Shown in pieces: positions 11,506 through 22,696 of a stretch of 64,000 bases of DNA. A program made the translations under genes and the position numbers. The notes under the pieces are model-generated. The model saw nothing but the letters and a program-made list of their open reading frames with translations. It did not search any database and was not told the origin of the DNA. Each line of letters opens with the position of its first letter. The stretch's first letter is position 1. The DNA is from Papiliotrema nemorosa. Lineage: Eukaryota; Basidiomycota; Tremellomycetes; Tremellales; Rhynchogastremaceae. The DNA is taken from contig JASKOT010000007.1 in the NCBI GenBank assembly GCA_032158125.1, positions 620,001 through 684,000 of the forward strand, given 5' to 3'.

Positions 11506-12690
11506 ATGGTCCAGCGAAAGATCACGCTCAATGACGGCCGTAAAATGCCCGCTGTCGCGTTTGGGACAGGTTCATTCGGCCATTTATGGGAAAACGACAA
11601 GGCGACTCAAGATGGCGCGATGGCTCTTCGAGCGGGATTCAGGCATTTGGATACCGCTCAGATGTACGAGACGGAAGAAGCGGCTGCGACGAGTATAGAG
11701 ATGGCAAAGATTGGGAAAGGGGAGATATGGGTCACTACAAAGCGTGAGCCAACCCGCCTTGCATCGACGTTAACTGATGATGTCTAGTATCGTCGAACAA
11801 AGGTGAGAGATCATGCCATCGAAATGCTCATTTATCTAGTCAAGGAGACTACACCCGAGGCGATCCGCAAAGCGGTAGAGGAATCCATCCAGAAATTAGG
11901 GTTCAAACCCGACCTCTTTCTCATCCACAATCCGTTCGTGATCGAACAAGGGAAACTCGGCGAAGCATGGCAGATCCTCGAAGGGTTGGTCGATGATGGA
12001 ACACTGGGAGGAGTCTCTCTGGGCGTATCGAATTTCCGTCCGCAAGATCTGGAAGAGATTCTCGAGGTCGCAAAGATCATCCCTGTTCTTAACCGTATGT
12101 CCTGCCTACCCCCTTCTCATCTCTTCCTAGGATGCCCCCCTCCTCGGGTATTGCACTGCCCTGAAAGTTGGCTGAGATATAGAAATGGAGTACCACCCAT
12201 ATGTTCTAGCCCAGCTAGACCTACTTCAACCTCTGCATCAAAAACACAACATCCTCTTCCAAGCGTACGGCCCGCTCGTCCCCCTCATCCGACATCCCGA
12301 CGGTGGTCCCATCAAACCCATCCTAGAGCGTATCGCACAACGTCTATCGAACGATACAGGCAAAGAGGTAGATACGACCACGGCGCTATTGCTGTGGAAC
12401 TTGAGTACGGGTGTACCAATCGTCACTACCTCTGGAAACCCTGACCGGATCAAGAAACTGGCAGAGCTGGACGAGTTGCCAGATCTGACAAAGGAGGAAG
12501 TGGAAGAGATCAACAAGGCTGGCAAGAGTATCCATTATAGGTATTACGTCGTAAGTCCGCCTATCTGCGATCTGGGTGGAGGGCTAATCTGTAGGAACAC
12601 TTGAAGGATGATTTCCCAGTGCCTCATTTACCTAGTGCACCGAATACGAGGAAAGAGGATGTCAAGAAATGGTGGAATGTCGAGTTTTGA
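11506..12690 (+). CDS. Aldo-keto reductase (AKR superfamily)
   Basis: Five exons (11506-11743, 11788-11802, 11840-12094, 12183-12550, 12595-12690) give 323 residues, the usual size. This is an NADPH-dependent carbonyl reductase with a (beta/alpha)8 barrel. The tetrad is visible: Asp and Tyr in HLDTAQMYETE, Lys in WVTTK, His in DLFLIHNP. Further family landmarks are GVSNFRPQDLEEI, NQMEYHPY, and the cofactor stretch with VPIVTTSGNPDRIKK. Exon 2 is only 15 nt and encodes the piece after the catalytic Lys (TTK|LSSNK|VKET). Skipping it would keep the frame. The substrate cannot be told from sequence. The closest style is the fungal AKR3 group acting on aldehydes and ketones. It shares its upstream region with the ferric reductase. 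Confidence 0.9.
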
Positions 12691-12874
12691 GAAGCGAACG
12701 TTCGCGGATCTCCTGGGTAGCAACCGACTGACGATGCGCACATTGACGATAGAAGGCAGCAGAACTGAATAGTAACGATGCATTGCAAGATGTGTACTAG
12801 AATGTTGAGAAGCCGACTCTACTGCCAATTGAGAGGTGCTTGGTATGCCTTGGAATATATCGCCGAGAGTAGGC

Positions 12875-13179
12875 TCACCCCGTAGCCTTCTTCTTCTCTG
12901 GTTCTTCTTCCGCCTGCTCCTCTGCTCCATTCTGCTCAGCCTCGACATGCTTCTCCACGTCCTTGTCCTCCTTCTTAACCTCTTCCTTCAAACCCGAAGG
13001 TTCCGCAGTCGAGGTCGTTTCCTTATCCGAAGCCTCTGTTGCTCTTGCCGTTTTCGTCCCCGTCGCGTTGGTCGTCGTCTGTTGCGAGTCAATCGTGGAA
13101 GAGTCGGTACCTAGAAGAGAGAAACGAACCTGGTCAACACTACCATTCTGGAAAATGCTCACAACTTGGCGCAGACCAT
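12875..13179 (-). CDS. Possible small acidic/Lys-rich protein, structure uncertain
   Basis: A minus-strand frame of about 95 codons ends in a highly charged tail (KEEVKKEDKDVEKHVEAEQN and a final EEPEKKKATG). The sequence is biased in a protein-like way and is preceded at 13179 by an ATG (MVCAK). The ATG is not in frame with the tail, and I could not find a convincing intron that joins them. It lies 57 bp beyond the Mdj1 stop on the same strand, so it could also be an alternative 3' exon or UTR of that gene. Treat it as tentative. Confidence 0.25.
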
Positions 13180-13235
13180 CTCGCCTCCCTCACCCCTATA
13201 AGCCTAACCAGGGGACGGTGTCAACAAGAAGAGGA

Positions 13236-15073
13236 CTACTTCTTCTTGCCGAACAGACCGTCCAAGAAGCCCAAAGCGCCGCCTACCGCAGACGCTACTT
13301 TGCCCACGAAGCCTGTATCTTCGTGGTCTTTCGAGTTGCGATATTCGGGTTCGATGGGTTCTTGGTAGGGATTATGAGGGGATCGAGGGGTGGAAGAAGA
13401 CTCGGAACGGGGTGGGGAGTATGTCGTACCTGATGCTTTTGTGTTTGATGCAGCAGCATCCGAGGCTGTACTTGTCGATGAAGAGGTGGAGGACGTGGGG
13501 GGTGGTGGAGGTGCGCCAAAGTAGACTTGAGGATCTCGACCTTCCACATCGTCCGCAAAGGCCTTCATCAACTTCTTTTGGAATGGCGATAATGATCTTA
13601 AGACTAAGCTTCGACTCTGCGTTTTATCAGAAGCAAAGACTCACCTGGGGATCTGGATCTTCCAGCCGACAATCAAATCTCCCCTTTCTCTATTCAACCC
13701 ATAAACATTCCTGACTCCGCGTCCTTTCAACACTGCCTCTTCGTTGTTCTGCGTCCCTTCTCTGACTCTGACTTCCACATCACCCTCCAATGTCGGTATC
13801 CTGACTCTTCCACCCAACAAGGCCGTATGAAGGGGTACCTTGGCATCGTGATAGAGATTTGATCCTTGCCTCCTGAACACTGGACTGGCCTTGACGCTGA
13901 CCCTCACGTAGAGATCTCCCGCTGGTCCTTTGGCGGATAATGGCATATCCCCCTTGCCAGTCAACTTGATTTTCATATTATCCTCCACTCCAGCTGGGAT
14001 ATCCACCTCGATCTCCGTCCTCTCCTTGACCCGTCCAAGTCCATCACATTCCCCACATCGGGCAGACCGAGGGATAGTCGACCCTGCTCCACCACACGAT
14101 TGACACGTAGACGACATGAACATGCCTTGAATCTGGAAGGTCTGTTGTCCGGTTCCTCGACAGACCGTACATGTCGCTTTTGTTTGACCGGGTTTCAGTC
14201 CAGATCCAGTACACGGTTTACAGTCGACCACCGGGGACATGGTGACCTTTCGTTTGACTCCCTGACAAGCCTCCAAGAAAGAAAGCGTCATTTGAACCTC
14301 GATATCGTCCCCTCGAACGGGTCGATTCCTACTAGCTCCTCCACCTGCACCGCCAAATGCTCCTCCACCTCCACCAAACGCACTTCCGAAAAGAGATTCA
14401 AACAAGTCGCCAGTGTTTCCAGCACCACCTTGGAAACCACCAAACCCTTGGAATCCACCAAATCCACCAGCTCCACGGGCGAAATTCGGATCGAAACCTT
14501 CTTCTTGCGAGGCGGAACCGTACTGATCGTATGCTTGTCGTTTAGACTCGTCTGATAAGATCTACACTTAGCCATCACTCTCATGTGTCACGTGGAGAGG
14601 TGAACGCACATCGTAGGCAGATTGAATCTCGACGAAACGTTCTTGTGCGCCTTTCTCCTTGTTTGAATCGGGATGCCATTTCTTCGCCAGCTATAGGGTT
14701 AGCTTCATCAGAGTAGCAGAATGGTGAGCTGACCTGATAGTATGACTTTTTGATCTCCGACGCCGTCGCGTCTTTCTTTACGCCCAAAACTTCATATGGG
14801 TTCTTCTGCTTTGCCAGAGATCTCGAGGACGAATGAAATGACCGCTGAATGTCAGCTCAACTTACAACTCGGCAAACTCACGTTGAAACTCGTCGACGAA
14901 GTTTTTGCCTCACTTCGCGTGGCAGACCTAGCCGTATGTAAGCTCCTTGTCTGTTGCCTGGGCGAGGTCGATGCAGCTCGATGAGGCGGAGGAGGGAGGG
15001 TCGAGGAAGACGCTACAGCTCCGTTTGACAATGGCAATGCCGACAGCGCTCTCGCTGGAATCCTAGGTGGCAT
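13236..15073 (-). CDS. MDJ1: Mitochondrial DnaJ-type Hsp40 co-chaperone
   Basis: Class A J-protein that stimulates mitochondrial Hsp70 in folding. The start at 15073 gives an Arg/Ser-rich, acid-poor presequence (MPPRIPARALSALPLS) typical of matrix import. After intron 1 comes the J domain (NPYEVLGVKKDATASEIKKS, then KKWHPDSNKEKG with the HPD triad). Then follow a long Gly/Phe region, four CxxCxGxG zinc motifs (CKPCTGSG, CTVCRGTG, CQSCGGAG, CGECDGLG), and the two C-terminal substrate domains. The last intron joins IQIPR|SLSPFQKKLMKAF. The end is a Ser/Thr/Pro-rich extension and GFLDGLFGKKK. A longer upstream reading without ATG is not needed. All catalytic and metal-binding elements are intact. 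Confidence 0.93.
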
Positions 15074-15569
15074 GTTGGACAATTGACCAAATGGGCGTGG
15101 ATTGGCAGGAGCTCGTTCGAGGTGATAGTCGATGCCAAAGAGTCGAGGTCTGTCCACACGAAGAGATCAAAATCGTCTGGAAAAATCCGGAAACCTCTCG
15201 TCACTTTTGAACCGGGTGGCAAACCGAGCGGGATCAAATTCACAACCCTAGTTAGTCATAGACTGGACGCAGCAGAAGGATGCGCTGTGCATATGCATGG
15301 AGAAGGTTAAGATGTAGATGATACAGATGCACAATCAAGGAGAATGAGCGGGAATGAGGCGACAGTGTTCCGTTGTCTCGCTAGGTTGAAAGACATGCCG
15401 TGCTGCCTCGACCCTCTTCGCCACCGGGTTCGAACGTGCCGGTCGGAAGTCAGAATTCGCAGAGTTCGCTGGTGCATGTGAGCTGTGATACTCGCCGATA
15501 CAGGGTTACAGGGTCGATGGCCTAAAGTCTTGAAGAGCCGCATTGGTCACAGGCGGTGCTTGGGTCCTT
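15074..15569. other. Intergenic, about 0.5 kb
   Basis: Between the Mdj1 start and the 3' end of the PCI protein gene. A GGGTTCGAACG string near 15428 resembles a tRNA B box, but no matching A box or cloverleaf surrounds it. No gene is seen. Confidence 0.5.
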
Positions 15570-17273
15570 CTACGCGTTGGTCGCAAAAGCCCTAGGCTTG
15601 ACCTCGACCACTTTCGGGAACCCTTCGTACCCTTCCCCACCCTTTTTCAGGACTAGCGTTTGTTGAGAATAAGATAGGTACCCCCGTATCAGGCTCTGCA
15701 TCATCAATACTCATTTCTGCCCACCCTGTAAGGATCGAGCACTCACATGATCGATCAATGTCGATAAAACATCCACAACATCTTCAATCCTCACACTCCC
15801 ATCTTCAATCTCCCCACTACCGGCAAAACACCCCTGCATAGCCTGCAACAACACCCAAGTAGGACATTGTGCCTTTTCCCGTGCTATAGGGTTCACAGCC
15901 ATATATTGACTCCAAGCATTCCGGAATAAATTTCGCCAAACCAATGTCTCTCCCCGTTCAAAGAGGATCAACCAGATGGATCGAGCTCGGAACCATTCGG
16001 TATTGTTGCCCAACTCCCTGCGCCATGCAACGACGTTGCCGGTGGAGAACGCGTGAAGAAGGGGTTGGAATATTGTCAAGTTGTATTCGTGTAGTGCTTC
16101 CTCCGTAGGTAGGATACCGAGAAGTAGGTTGACAGGGATGAGTCTGATCAAGATGGATCTGCGAGTCAGTCCAAACCCCGAACTTTTACGTAGATGATAA
16201 CCTAAAGACTCACCTTTTCTGATTATACGCATCTTCAGGACATATATCGAGCGCTTGGTCGAGGTACCGTTTGGCATTCCTAAAGTCCAGCAGGACCACC
16301 CCAATCTTTCCTCGCCAATAATAACTTTCCGACAGGTCGGATTGGGAGATGTACCCTCCTCTTTTGTGTAGACGTTCCTCTTCGGGAGGGTTCATCTTGT
16401 CTATAGCTCTGATTTGCGCTACCGACTGAGCATGCAGTTTACGCTGCCGTATCAGATCATCGCTTGACACGACTCAGAACGAGGGGACAAGGTGGAGACT
16501 CACTTGTGAATAAATGCGGAAGAGAATATTTGACAAAGCCCAGACATTGTCTCCAATGGTATGATCGGCATACCAGTCTTCAGTGGTAGCTCTAGATGAG
16601 GAAATCATGAATGATTTCTCTATTGTTTGGCGGATTGTATCGCGTATAGATCTCGGCGAAGTGCTGCTTCTAGGTGGTTGGGTAGATAACGCTGCAGCCT
16701 GTCCTTTAGCGCTCCTCCCTCGCCATCGAACACGTCCTCAAGCTTACCCTTTCGCCAATTTGGAGGAGCATCTTGGAGATAATGACGATGAATGGGTTCA
16801 TGAAAGCGTGTAGAAAAGTCCCACTGAGCGAACTCATCTCGTATAGTCGGTTCGCGTTACTGTCATGAGCCCCTACACCTCGATCAAGTATACAGCTGTG
16901 CAGTCTAAACTCACAATTGGACTTCTCGCAGACGCTTAAAATCTCCTATAGCCATGCTCTCCTCATCGCTGGACTCTCCCTTGATATACTTCAAGAGGTC
17001 CACCAAGAATGCCGCAAAGGTATTCCTTGTATCTTCCGGTAAAGCCCCACATGACGACAAGACATTCTCTACCGTCAGACTCCCTAATGGTCGCTATCAT
17101 TAGCTGAATTGTAAACATCAATCGAGTAGACTTGCAGATTGAAGAAAAGGATGTAACTGTTGATATATCGGATGAGATGGTTCCAATGGGATGGTGTTGT
17201 TGAATTCGGATGCGTTGCGGGAGATGAAGATGGTGATGACAAAGTGGATATACTCGTTGATCAAGTCGGCCAT
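15570..17273 (-). CDS. PCI-domain protein of the CSN12/PCID2 (Thp1) family
   Basis: Multi-exon gene. The start at 17273 yields MADLINEYIHFVITIF. The TPR-like and PCI core reads SYYWRGKIGVVLLDFRNAKR, then SILIRLIPVNLLLGILPTEE, and FSTGNVVAWRRELGNN, in the order seen in PCID2/Thp1 and Csn12. The final exon (SLIRGYLSYSQQTLVLKK, ending KPRAFATNA) is reached by splicing out about 57 bases near 15697-15753 and supplies the winged-helix end of the PCI domain. Relatives work in TREX-2 mRNA export or associate with the COP9 signalosome. Which applies here cannot be told from sequence. The neighbour SNX41 is on the same strand but unrelated in function. Confidence 0.82.
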
Positions 17274-17517
17274 CTCGACTGTTTGACCGGATGTGAAGAT
17301 ATGCAAGAGATGAATATAGATGTGACGACGTGAAGTATAGTCGAGAGTCGGTTTGTTTCAGAATTCATTCCCTGGCAGAGTGGTTATGGCGCTGTGATCA
17401 TAGCAGCAGTCATCCAGTAGCCATTCAAATATGGCCATTTCTTGCTTTCTCAGTGCACGCTGCTCACACGGAAGCATCAAAATGTAGACAACATAGTATG
17501 ATCTACTGTACAAAATC
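17274..17517. other. Short spacer with an A-box-like string
   Basis: Same-strand spacer between two genes. TGGCAGAGTGG near 17374 fits a tRNA A box and is followed by a small hairpin with TTCAAAT in its loop, but acceptor arms do not pair, so I do not call a tRNA. No other feature is seen. Confidence 0.4.
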
Positions 17518-19660
17518 TCATAACGGACCCAGCGGGTCTTCAGCCGCTACTTTCCCTTTACCCTTCCCCTCAACCATCCCCGACCCATCAGGCAACGGCA
17601 AGGGCACATTCGCCGCGTCTACCTGATCAATCTCATTCCTCAGACCACCCATGCCCATCCTGCCCACTTCCGGTCTCGTCTCTTCGATGTGCGCAGGACT
17701 AGCCGGTTGAACCGGTGCAGGTGGTTGATTGGGATGCGGCTCGACTTCCCGTATGGCCGCTTGTGCTGCTTGCCACGCCTCGAGATTCTGCCTCGTCAGC
17801 TACAATCCGTGATCGGAGATGAGCCCACCTGTCTACACCATTCTCTATGCACCTTGCTCAGCTCGATAGCCATCTTGCGCAAATCGGCCACTTTTTGTCG
17901 CTGGAACCGATCCAGATCCGCTTGAAGCGTCATTGAAGCGTACTTTAGATCCTGCTCGCTCGCTTGTAGAGAGTCTTCCAGCTGGAAATTAGCCCAGCCT
18001 GGAGCTACGAAACGTCCTGGCTCACCTGAGAAATGTTATCCCTCGTCTTGCCTATATTTGCCCTTCTGGTCGCTTCCGGATCCACATCCATCATCCCACT
18101 CAGACTATGTTTGACCGCCGACAACAGCCCAAAGCTGGTCCCTCTTCTCTGCGATCTTTCTGCACGTTCGGCTCGTTCCCTTTCACGCTCCCTTTCCCTC
18201 TCCCGCTCCTCTTGGATACTCTCAGGCGTCATGGATTCTGATATGCCCCGACTTCCCCTTTCCAGTGCTTCTTCCAATCGACGGGCTTCTTTCTCGGCTC
18301 CCTCCAGCAGATCCAGCTTGTCTTTCTGGGTCTCCAGAGCTTCTTGCACGAGCTCAAATTGGACGTGCTTTTGGTGTCGGAAGGATAGGCGTTGACGGAT
18401 GAGGGTAGCAAATTGGCTGTAGATGTGAATCGGTTCAGTAGTTGTCCTTTCCCATTGTTGAAGCTGACGCTCAATTACAACACAACGACAGGTCGGATTA
18501 ACTTACCAATGCAGCGGTAGCGAGGTACTCCGCGTCGACAGCCTGTCCGACCTTTTCCACAGCTTCGCCCAGCTTTCCCTGTTCCGCTAGACTATACCCA
18601 TTCCATACAGCTCCCAGCTCATTCATATCTCCCGCTCGCTCACCCCATCGCTTGACCGTACGCCTATTGACCTTTTCCATTGTACCTGTAAAGTGATGCT
18701 GGAACTTTTCTGTAAACACCTCGCTGTCCATAAACCTCGTATCGGGATGATGCAACGGGTGATTAGGTGATGGGTTTGGTAGCAGATGGTGGGCGATATA
18801 AGATGTACTGGGCGAAGTCGGGGAATTGGGCGATGGATCACCGGATGGCGAAGTGGGTTGGAATGTTGGGTTGTGGGATGGAGCATGGAGGGGGTTCTTC
18901 GGTAAGAGGGATATAGGTGGGGAGTGCAACACCTCCGACTACACATTAGACCACAATGATCGATGCTTGGTACACCTCACCCAGCTGACGCCATCCTCGA
19001 GAAACCTATGCAAGACGTGTTCTCCACCCAATATGGGATGTCTGACCAGTCTCCTCAAGAAATCCTCCAACAGCCTCTTCCTCCTAGCAATGACCGTCGC
19101 GTCCTCTTTCGCTTTGCTCTGGCCTTTGACCGCATAATCTGTCAAGCTCTGCTTAGACGGGATAGGCGGGATGATCAGAACCGGATAAAGACCCGTCAGA
19201 GCTTGATGAAGAGACAAGAAAGACGAGTATCTCCTTCGCGTCGTATGTGTCTACCAGTCAGCTCACATCGAATTTCACGAAAGCTCACGCCTATACGGAT
19301 GACATAGGTGATGTATGTCGCTGTGCCCCCTTCGGTAGTCTTGAACGCATCGATAATACTAATCTCTTCCCCCTTGGATATCTCTCTATCCCGATCACAA
19401 CAAAACCCCTCTTTAGCAGGCGGACCAGCAAGTTTCGAGCTTCCTTTCTTTGGCTCTTTGCTTGGATCGGGGAAAGATGCTCGATGAGTGGGAGGTGGTG
19501 AACCTGAAGCCGCGGAAATGAGAGAAGAGGGTTTACGTGGGAACTCGGGCAAGGGCGTGGTGGATTTCGACGGGGAAGGGGAGATTGCTCTGTTGGGCGT
19601 GTTTGAGCCCGATGGTGAGGGCGAGGATGAGAATGGATTTGGTGGTGTCTCTGTCGACAT
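17518..19660 (-). CDS. Sorting nexin SNX41/Atg20-like, PX-BAR protein
   Basis: Multi-exon gene starting at 19660 (MSTETPPNPFSSS). An N-terminal Ser/Pro-rich arm is followed by a PX domain: ISIIDAFKTTEGG, the phosphoinositide-binding RRRYSSFLSLHQAL, LIIPPIPSK and RRKRLLEDFLRRL. A second disordered Pro-rich segment (near 18780-18930) leads to a BAR domain: FTEKFQHHFTGTMEKVNRRT and an extended coiled coil containing a run of Glu-Arg repeats encoded near 18180-18230. The order PX, Pro-rich linker, BAR fits Snx41 and Snx42/Atg20, which form endosomal complexes with Snx4 for retrograde sorting and selective autophagy. I cannot decide between the two. The last residues are EDPLGPL, with the stop at 17518-17520. 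Confidence 0.85.
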
Positions 19661-20376
19661 GGTCGATGTGTAGAGCGTACGAGGGATATGAGCTGTGCTA
19701 TATAAGGGGGTGGTACAGTATGATGCGCGTGCCCGAGGACGACTGATAATCACCGCCACGTCATCATAGCACCTAGTGGTGACTACCCCCCGTCCCTCAT
19801 CAAAGATGAAGATGCATGGTGAAGAGCGAGGATGAACCTGTCAGGGAGCCAGACTCATGAGCATAGGGGGTTAGTGATTCAGCGAGCGAGAGACGCAAAG
19901 TCCTGAGGCCTCCCTCCCTGGTGAGCATCTTGCAACGGGTGAACAGTGGCGATCGATCCTCTGTTGTGGATGCTATAGCGTTGGAGAAGAACGAATAAGG
20001 AGCAGAGCTTTGAGGCGCCAAGTGGTGCAGGCAGGCTTGAGTATGTCATGAGGTTCAATACGGGCTCAAGAAGTGCCTGTACAGGCTGTTGTCGCCCGCC
20101 CATTGCCGCCTTCACCGAGGCGTGACGCGGGAGACCCCCTGTGCATCGACAACTGAGGATCTCTGAGACCATTTTTTCATCGGACAGTTCGATGTGAGGT
20201 TTTGACAACTCGCATTTCCACTAAGAATGATGAACACGATGAGCTTCGGGGGTGTACGGGCTGTGGTGAGCGGCCGGACCGCCTCTTTGGCTTCGGGCTG
20301 CAGATGTATGGCATGGCTGATGCATGATCATGACCGCTCGTCTTACAATTTACACTTGAAACACTTCCATCACCCT
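19661..20376. other. Intergenic, about 0.7 kb
   Basis: Promoter of SNX41 and 3' flank of the proteasome gene. A plus-strand open frame entering the 3' end of the proteasome gene (20227-20586) is antisense to real exons and is not a gene. Nothing else is supported. Confidence 0.5.
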
Positions 20377-21724
20377 CTATGCGTCAACGTCCATCGTCTC
20401 CTGAGGTGGTTCGACGACTGCTGGGCCCTGATCCTTCCCTGCTCCAGTGGTGGACCTGACTTCCTCGCTCACTATCAAACTCCTGACGTCTTCCTTTGTC
20501 CATGCTGTTGTGCCCCTTCGGAATTTGTAGTTTCGAGATTTGACTCCTCGCTCGTTCTGTCGTCGGAGAAGAAGAGAAGGAATTAAATGACAAAGGCGAG
20601 GGTTGAGGAGAATAGGCAGCCAGATAGAAGGGGAATTCATGTAAACGTCAAAGCGGATTCAGATGATAGGGAAAGATCGTAGTCAGCGTTGACTCATGCT
20701 ATTGAGTCGCGTATGGTCACTCACAGGCATCTCATAATTTCTCAGTGTCTCCGTCCCGCTCTTCTGGATGATGGCGACGTCGACATTACTACCCGATCCT
20801 AGATCGTTGAAGATACCCGATCGGATGGCTCGAGCGACAAGCTCAACCGCCTCTGCTTTCTACCCATTCAGCTTGAGCACTTGGACCATGCCTATGAGCT
20901 CACCTTCATGTTCTCCTTGAAAGCGCTCTCGAACACTGCCATAGCTGCCAATGAACCTGAACCCATCGTCACGTAGGGCAATTTGTCCGTAGATCCATGA
21001 GCGTGAATAGTGAAGAGATGGGCACCAGTAGAGTCGACACCACCCAGGACAAGATATGCTCCAACATGACCTTGGTATCTGACCGTCAATATGGAGCAAA
21101 GACGCTTGAGACCGGTGCGGGGTGTGGAGACTCACCGGTAGAGGTATTGCTTCAACATCGTCATGGCAGTGACAACCTTTGCTTGTCGTCCTTGTGACAG
21201 AGAATGCAGCTTAACGTCAGCTGAGTCGTGATCCAATGAGAAAAGCTAACCTCGAGGTTGGATGAAATGAGGTTGGTAACATATCTACTCGTTAGCTTTG
21301 CCTGTGCTTGACAACCGGGTGAGCTCACTCAGTATCGGCCGCTGTACCAGCACCACAACATCTCATGTTTGGAGTAAGATAATGGATCTCGACGTAAGCT
21401 GCTGGTCCCATATAGGCACAACGAAGGCGACAGCTTACCTTCTCGCAGTTCTTGTCTGCGACGATAGGACCTCCCGTAGCTCTCGTATCTGCTCCTAGGC
21501 AGATACCCTCTTCTTCACCCGAATCACCACCACCAAACTTCAATCCTACAATGGTCGTACCCGTCGAAGTGGCTATACATGAGTGATAGCTCTCACCAGC
21601 CCTTGACGATCTGTACAGACGTACCTTTGGGCAGACCACCGAGAGTTTGACCTAGATGAGCGTTTCTCGCAAAGTTGCTAAAGTCAAATCCGACATCGGC
21701 TGCTTCTATGCCTTTTGTCGCCAT
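20377..21724 (-). CDS. PUP1: 20S proteasome subunit beta-2 (trypsin-like)
   Basis: Multi-exon gene starting [19 protein letters not shown] (21724). The propeptide is cleaved before the catalytic threonine of TTIVGLKF. Mature-chain landmarks are [50 protein letters not shown] and [17 protein letters not shown]. The C-terminal arm ([17 protein letters not shown] onward) wraps around beta-3 in the yeast structure. It ends in [12 protein letters not shown]. The strand after the catalytic threonine carries an insertion of roughly seven acidic and glycine residues (GGGDSGEEE) compared with yeast or human beta-2. All active-site residues are present, so the subunit should be active. Confidence 0.93.
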
Positions 21725-22696
21725 GGTGTATGAGCAGTGGGAGGTCAAAGAAGGGGTCAAGGGGTAGATTGGACGGTAGTGTAGGGTGTATGGTGGATCA
21801 AGGTAGGTGAACATACGCGTCAGCGGAAGAGGAGCATGACGTGGCATAATTCGGGGCAGCTCCCGGGGGGAAGCTTATCACCATCCGAGACTCATCCTCT
21901 GCTCCCTCTTGTCATCCCTGCACGCATACGATAGCGACGAAGAGTACAACGGGAAATGAGGATGCTTGCTTTACATTGCTGCAATCCTTACCGGCAAGAC
22001 CTATCCCGTGTATTATGCTGACTTTGAGAGTCGGACAGGGTATCGCCACTGACGTTGCAAATGCCCTTGAGTCACGGCTCTTCTACCAATGGCGGACTCT
22101 CAGACCAGCATCAAGGTATTTTTTGCAACTCAGAGCTCCAAAGGTCTTCTCTAAAAAGTACAACAAGTAGGCAGGGAGGAAGGCAGCAGCGACCACAGCT
22201 GGAAGGCGCACACGGCGAGCCGCATCTTCAATGCAGGATCATTGCATAGTGATCATAGTGATCACGCCCTAACACAAGCAAGACCGCTTCAGTAGCCAAG
22301 GAGGTCGAAGCAAAGCACACACAAGGTGGAAAGACAGAGAGCTAAGCGTAAGAGGCTATCTCTTTGTGGCGACAGGACCACGATGCTACATAGATCGTCC
22401 TCATAGATTGATCAGCTGAATCCAAGTACAAGGCTACATTGAGCCGAATCATGCATACAGAGCCGCCATAGTCCATTGCAGAAGCTTGCCAAAGCCCCGC
22501 AGCTTTCACGGGCCAAAGAGCAGTGCATGTTAGAGGCTCAACATGGCCATAACAGGTGCGCCTATCAGAGGAGACCCCAAATAGGCTCGCTCTTGGATCC
22601 AACCTATGACCCGTGTCTGTCTTTCCCATCACCTCCTCCTCCTATACCCATATACACCACATACAACTACCCTCAGTTTCACTACCTCATCTGACC
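21725..22696. other. Divergent intergenic region, about 1 kb
   Basis: Upstream of both PUP1 (-) and the BAR-protein gene (+). No gene is supported. A perfect 9-bp tandem duplication occurs at 22246-22263. The last 80 bases before 22697 are pyrimidine-rich, as in leaders of this genome. Confidence 0.5.
22246..22263. repeat. 9-bp tandem duplication (ATAGTGATC x2)
   Basis: Two exact adjacent copies, followed by AC. Each contains the palindrome TGATCA or its near-match. It may be a paired binding site or simple slippage. Confidence 0.5.

Noticed and set aside
12836..13114. Plus-strand Leu-rich frame that looks like a membrane protein
   Set aside because: It is the complement of a Glu/Lys-rich minus-strand frame. 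Leu runs on the opposite strand of GAG/AAG codons are an expected artefact.
15421..15445. B-box-like GGGTTCGAACG
   Set aside because: No A box at the right distance and no cloverleaf on either strand.
17364..17445. tRNA-like element (A-box match TGGCAGAGTGG, hairpin with TTCAAAT loop)
   Set aside because: The acceptor arms do not pair, and the B box matches only in its core. A tRNA relic cannot be excluded.
20227..20586. Plus-strand frame of 119 codons
   Set aside because: It is antisense to the 3' exons of the proteasome beta-2 gene and Cys/His-rich in a random way.
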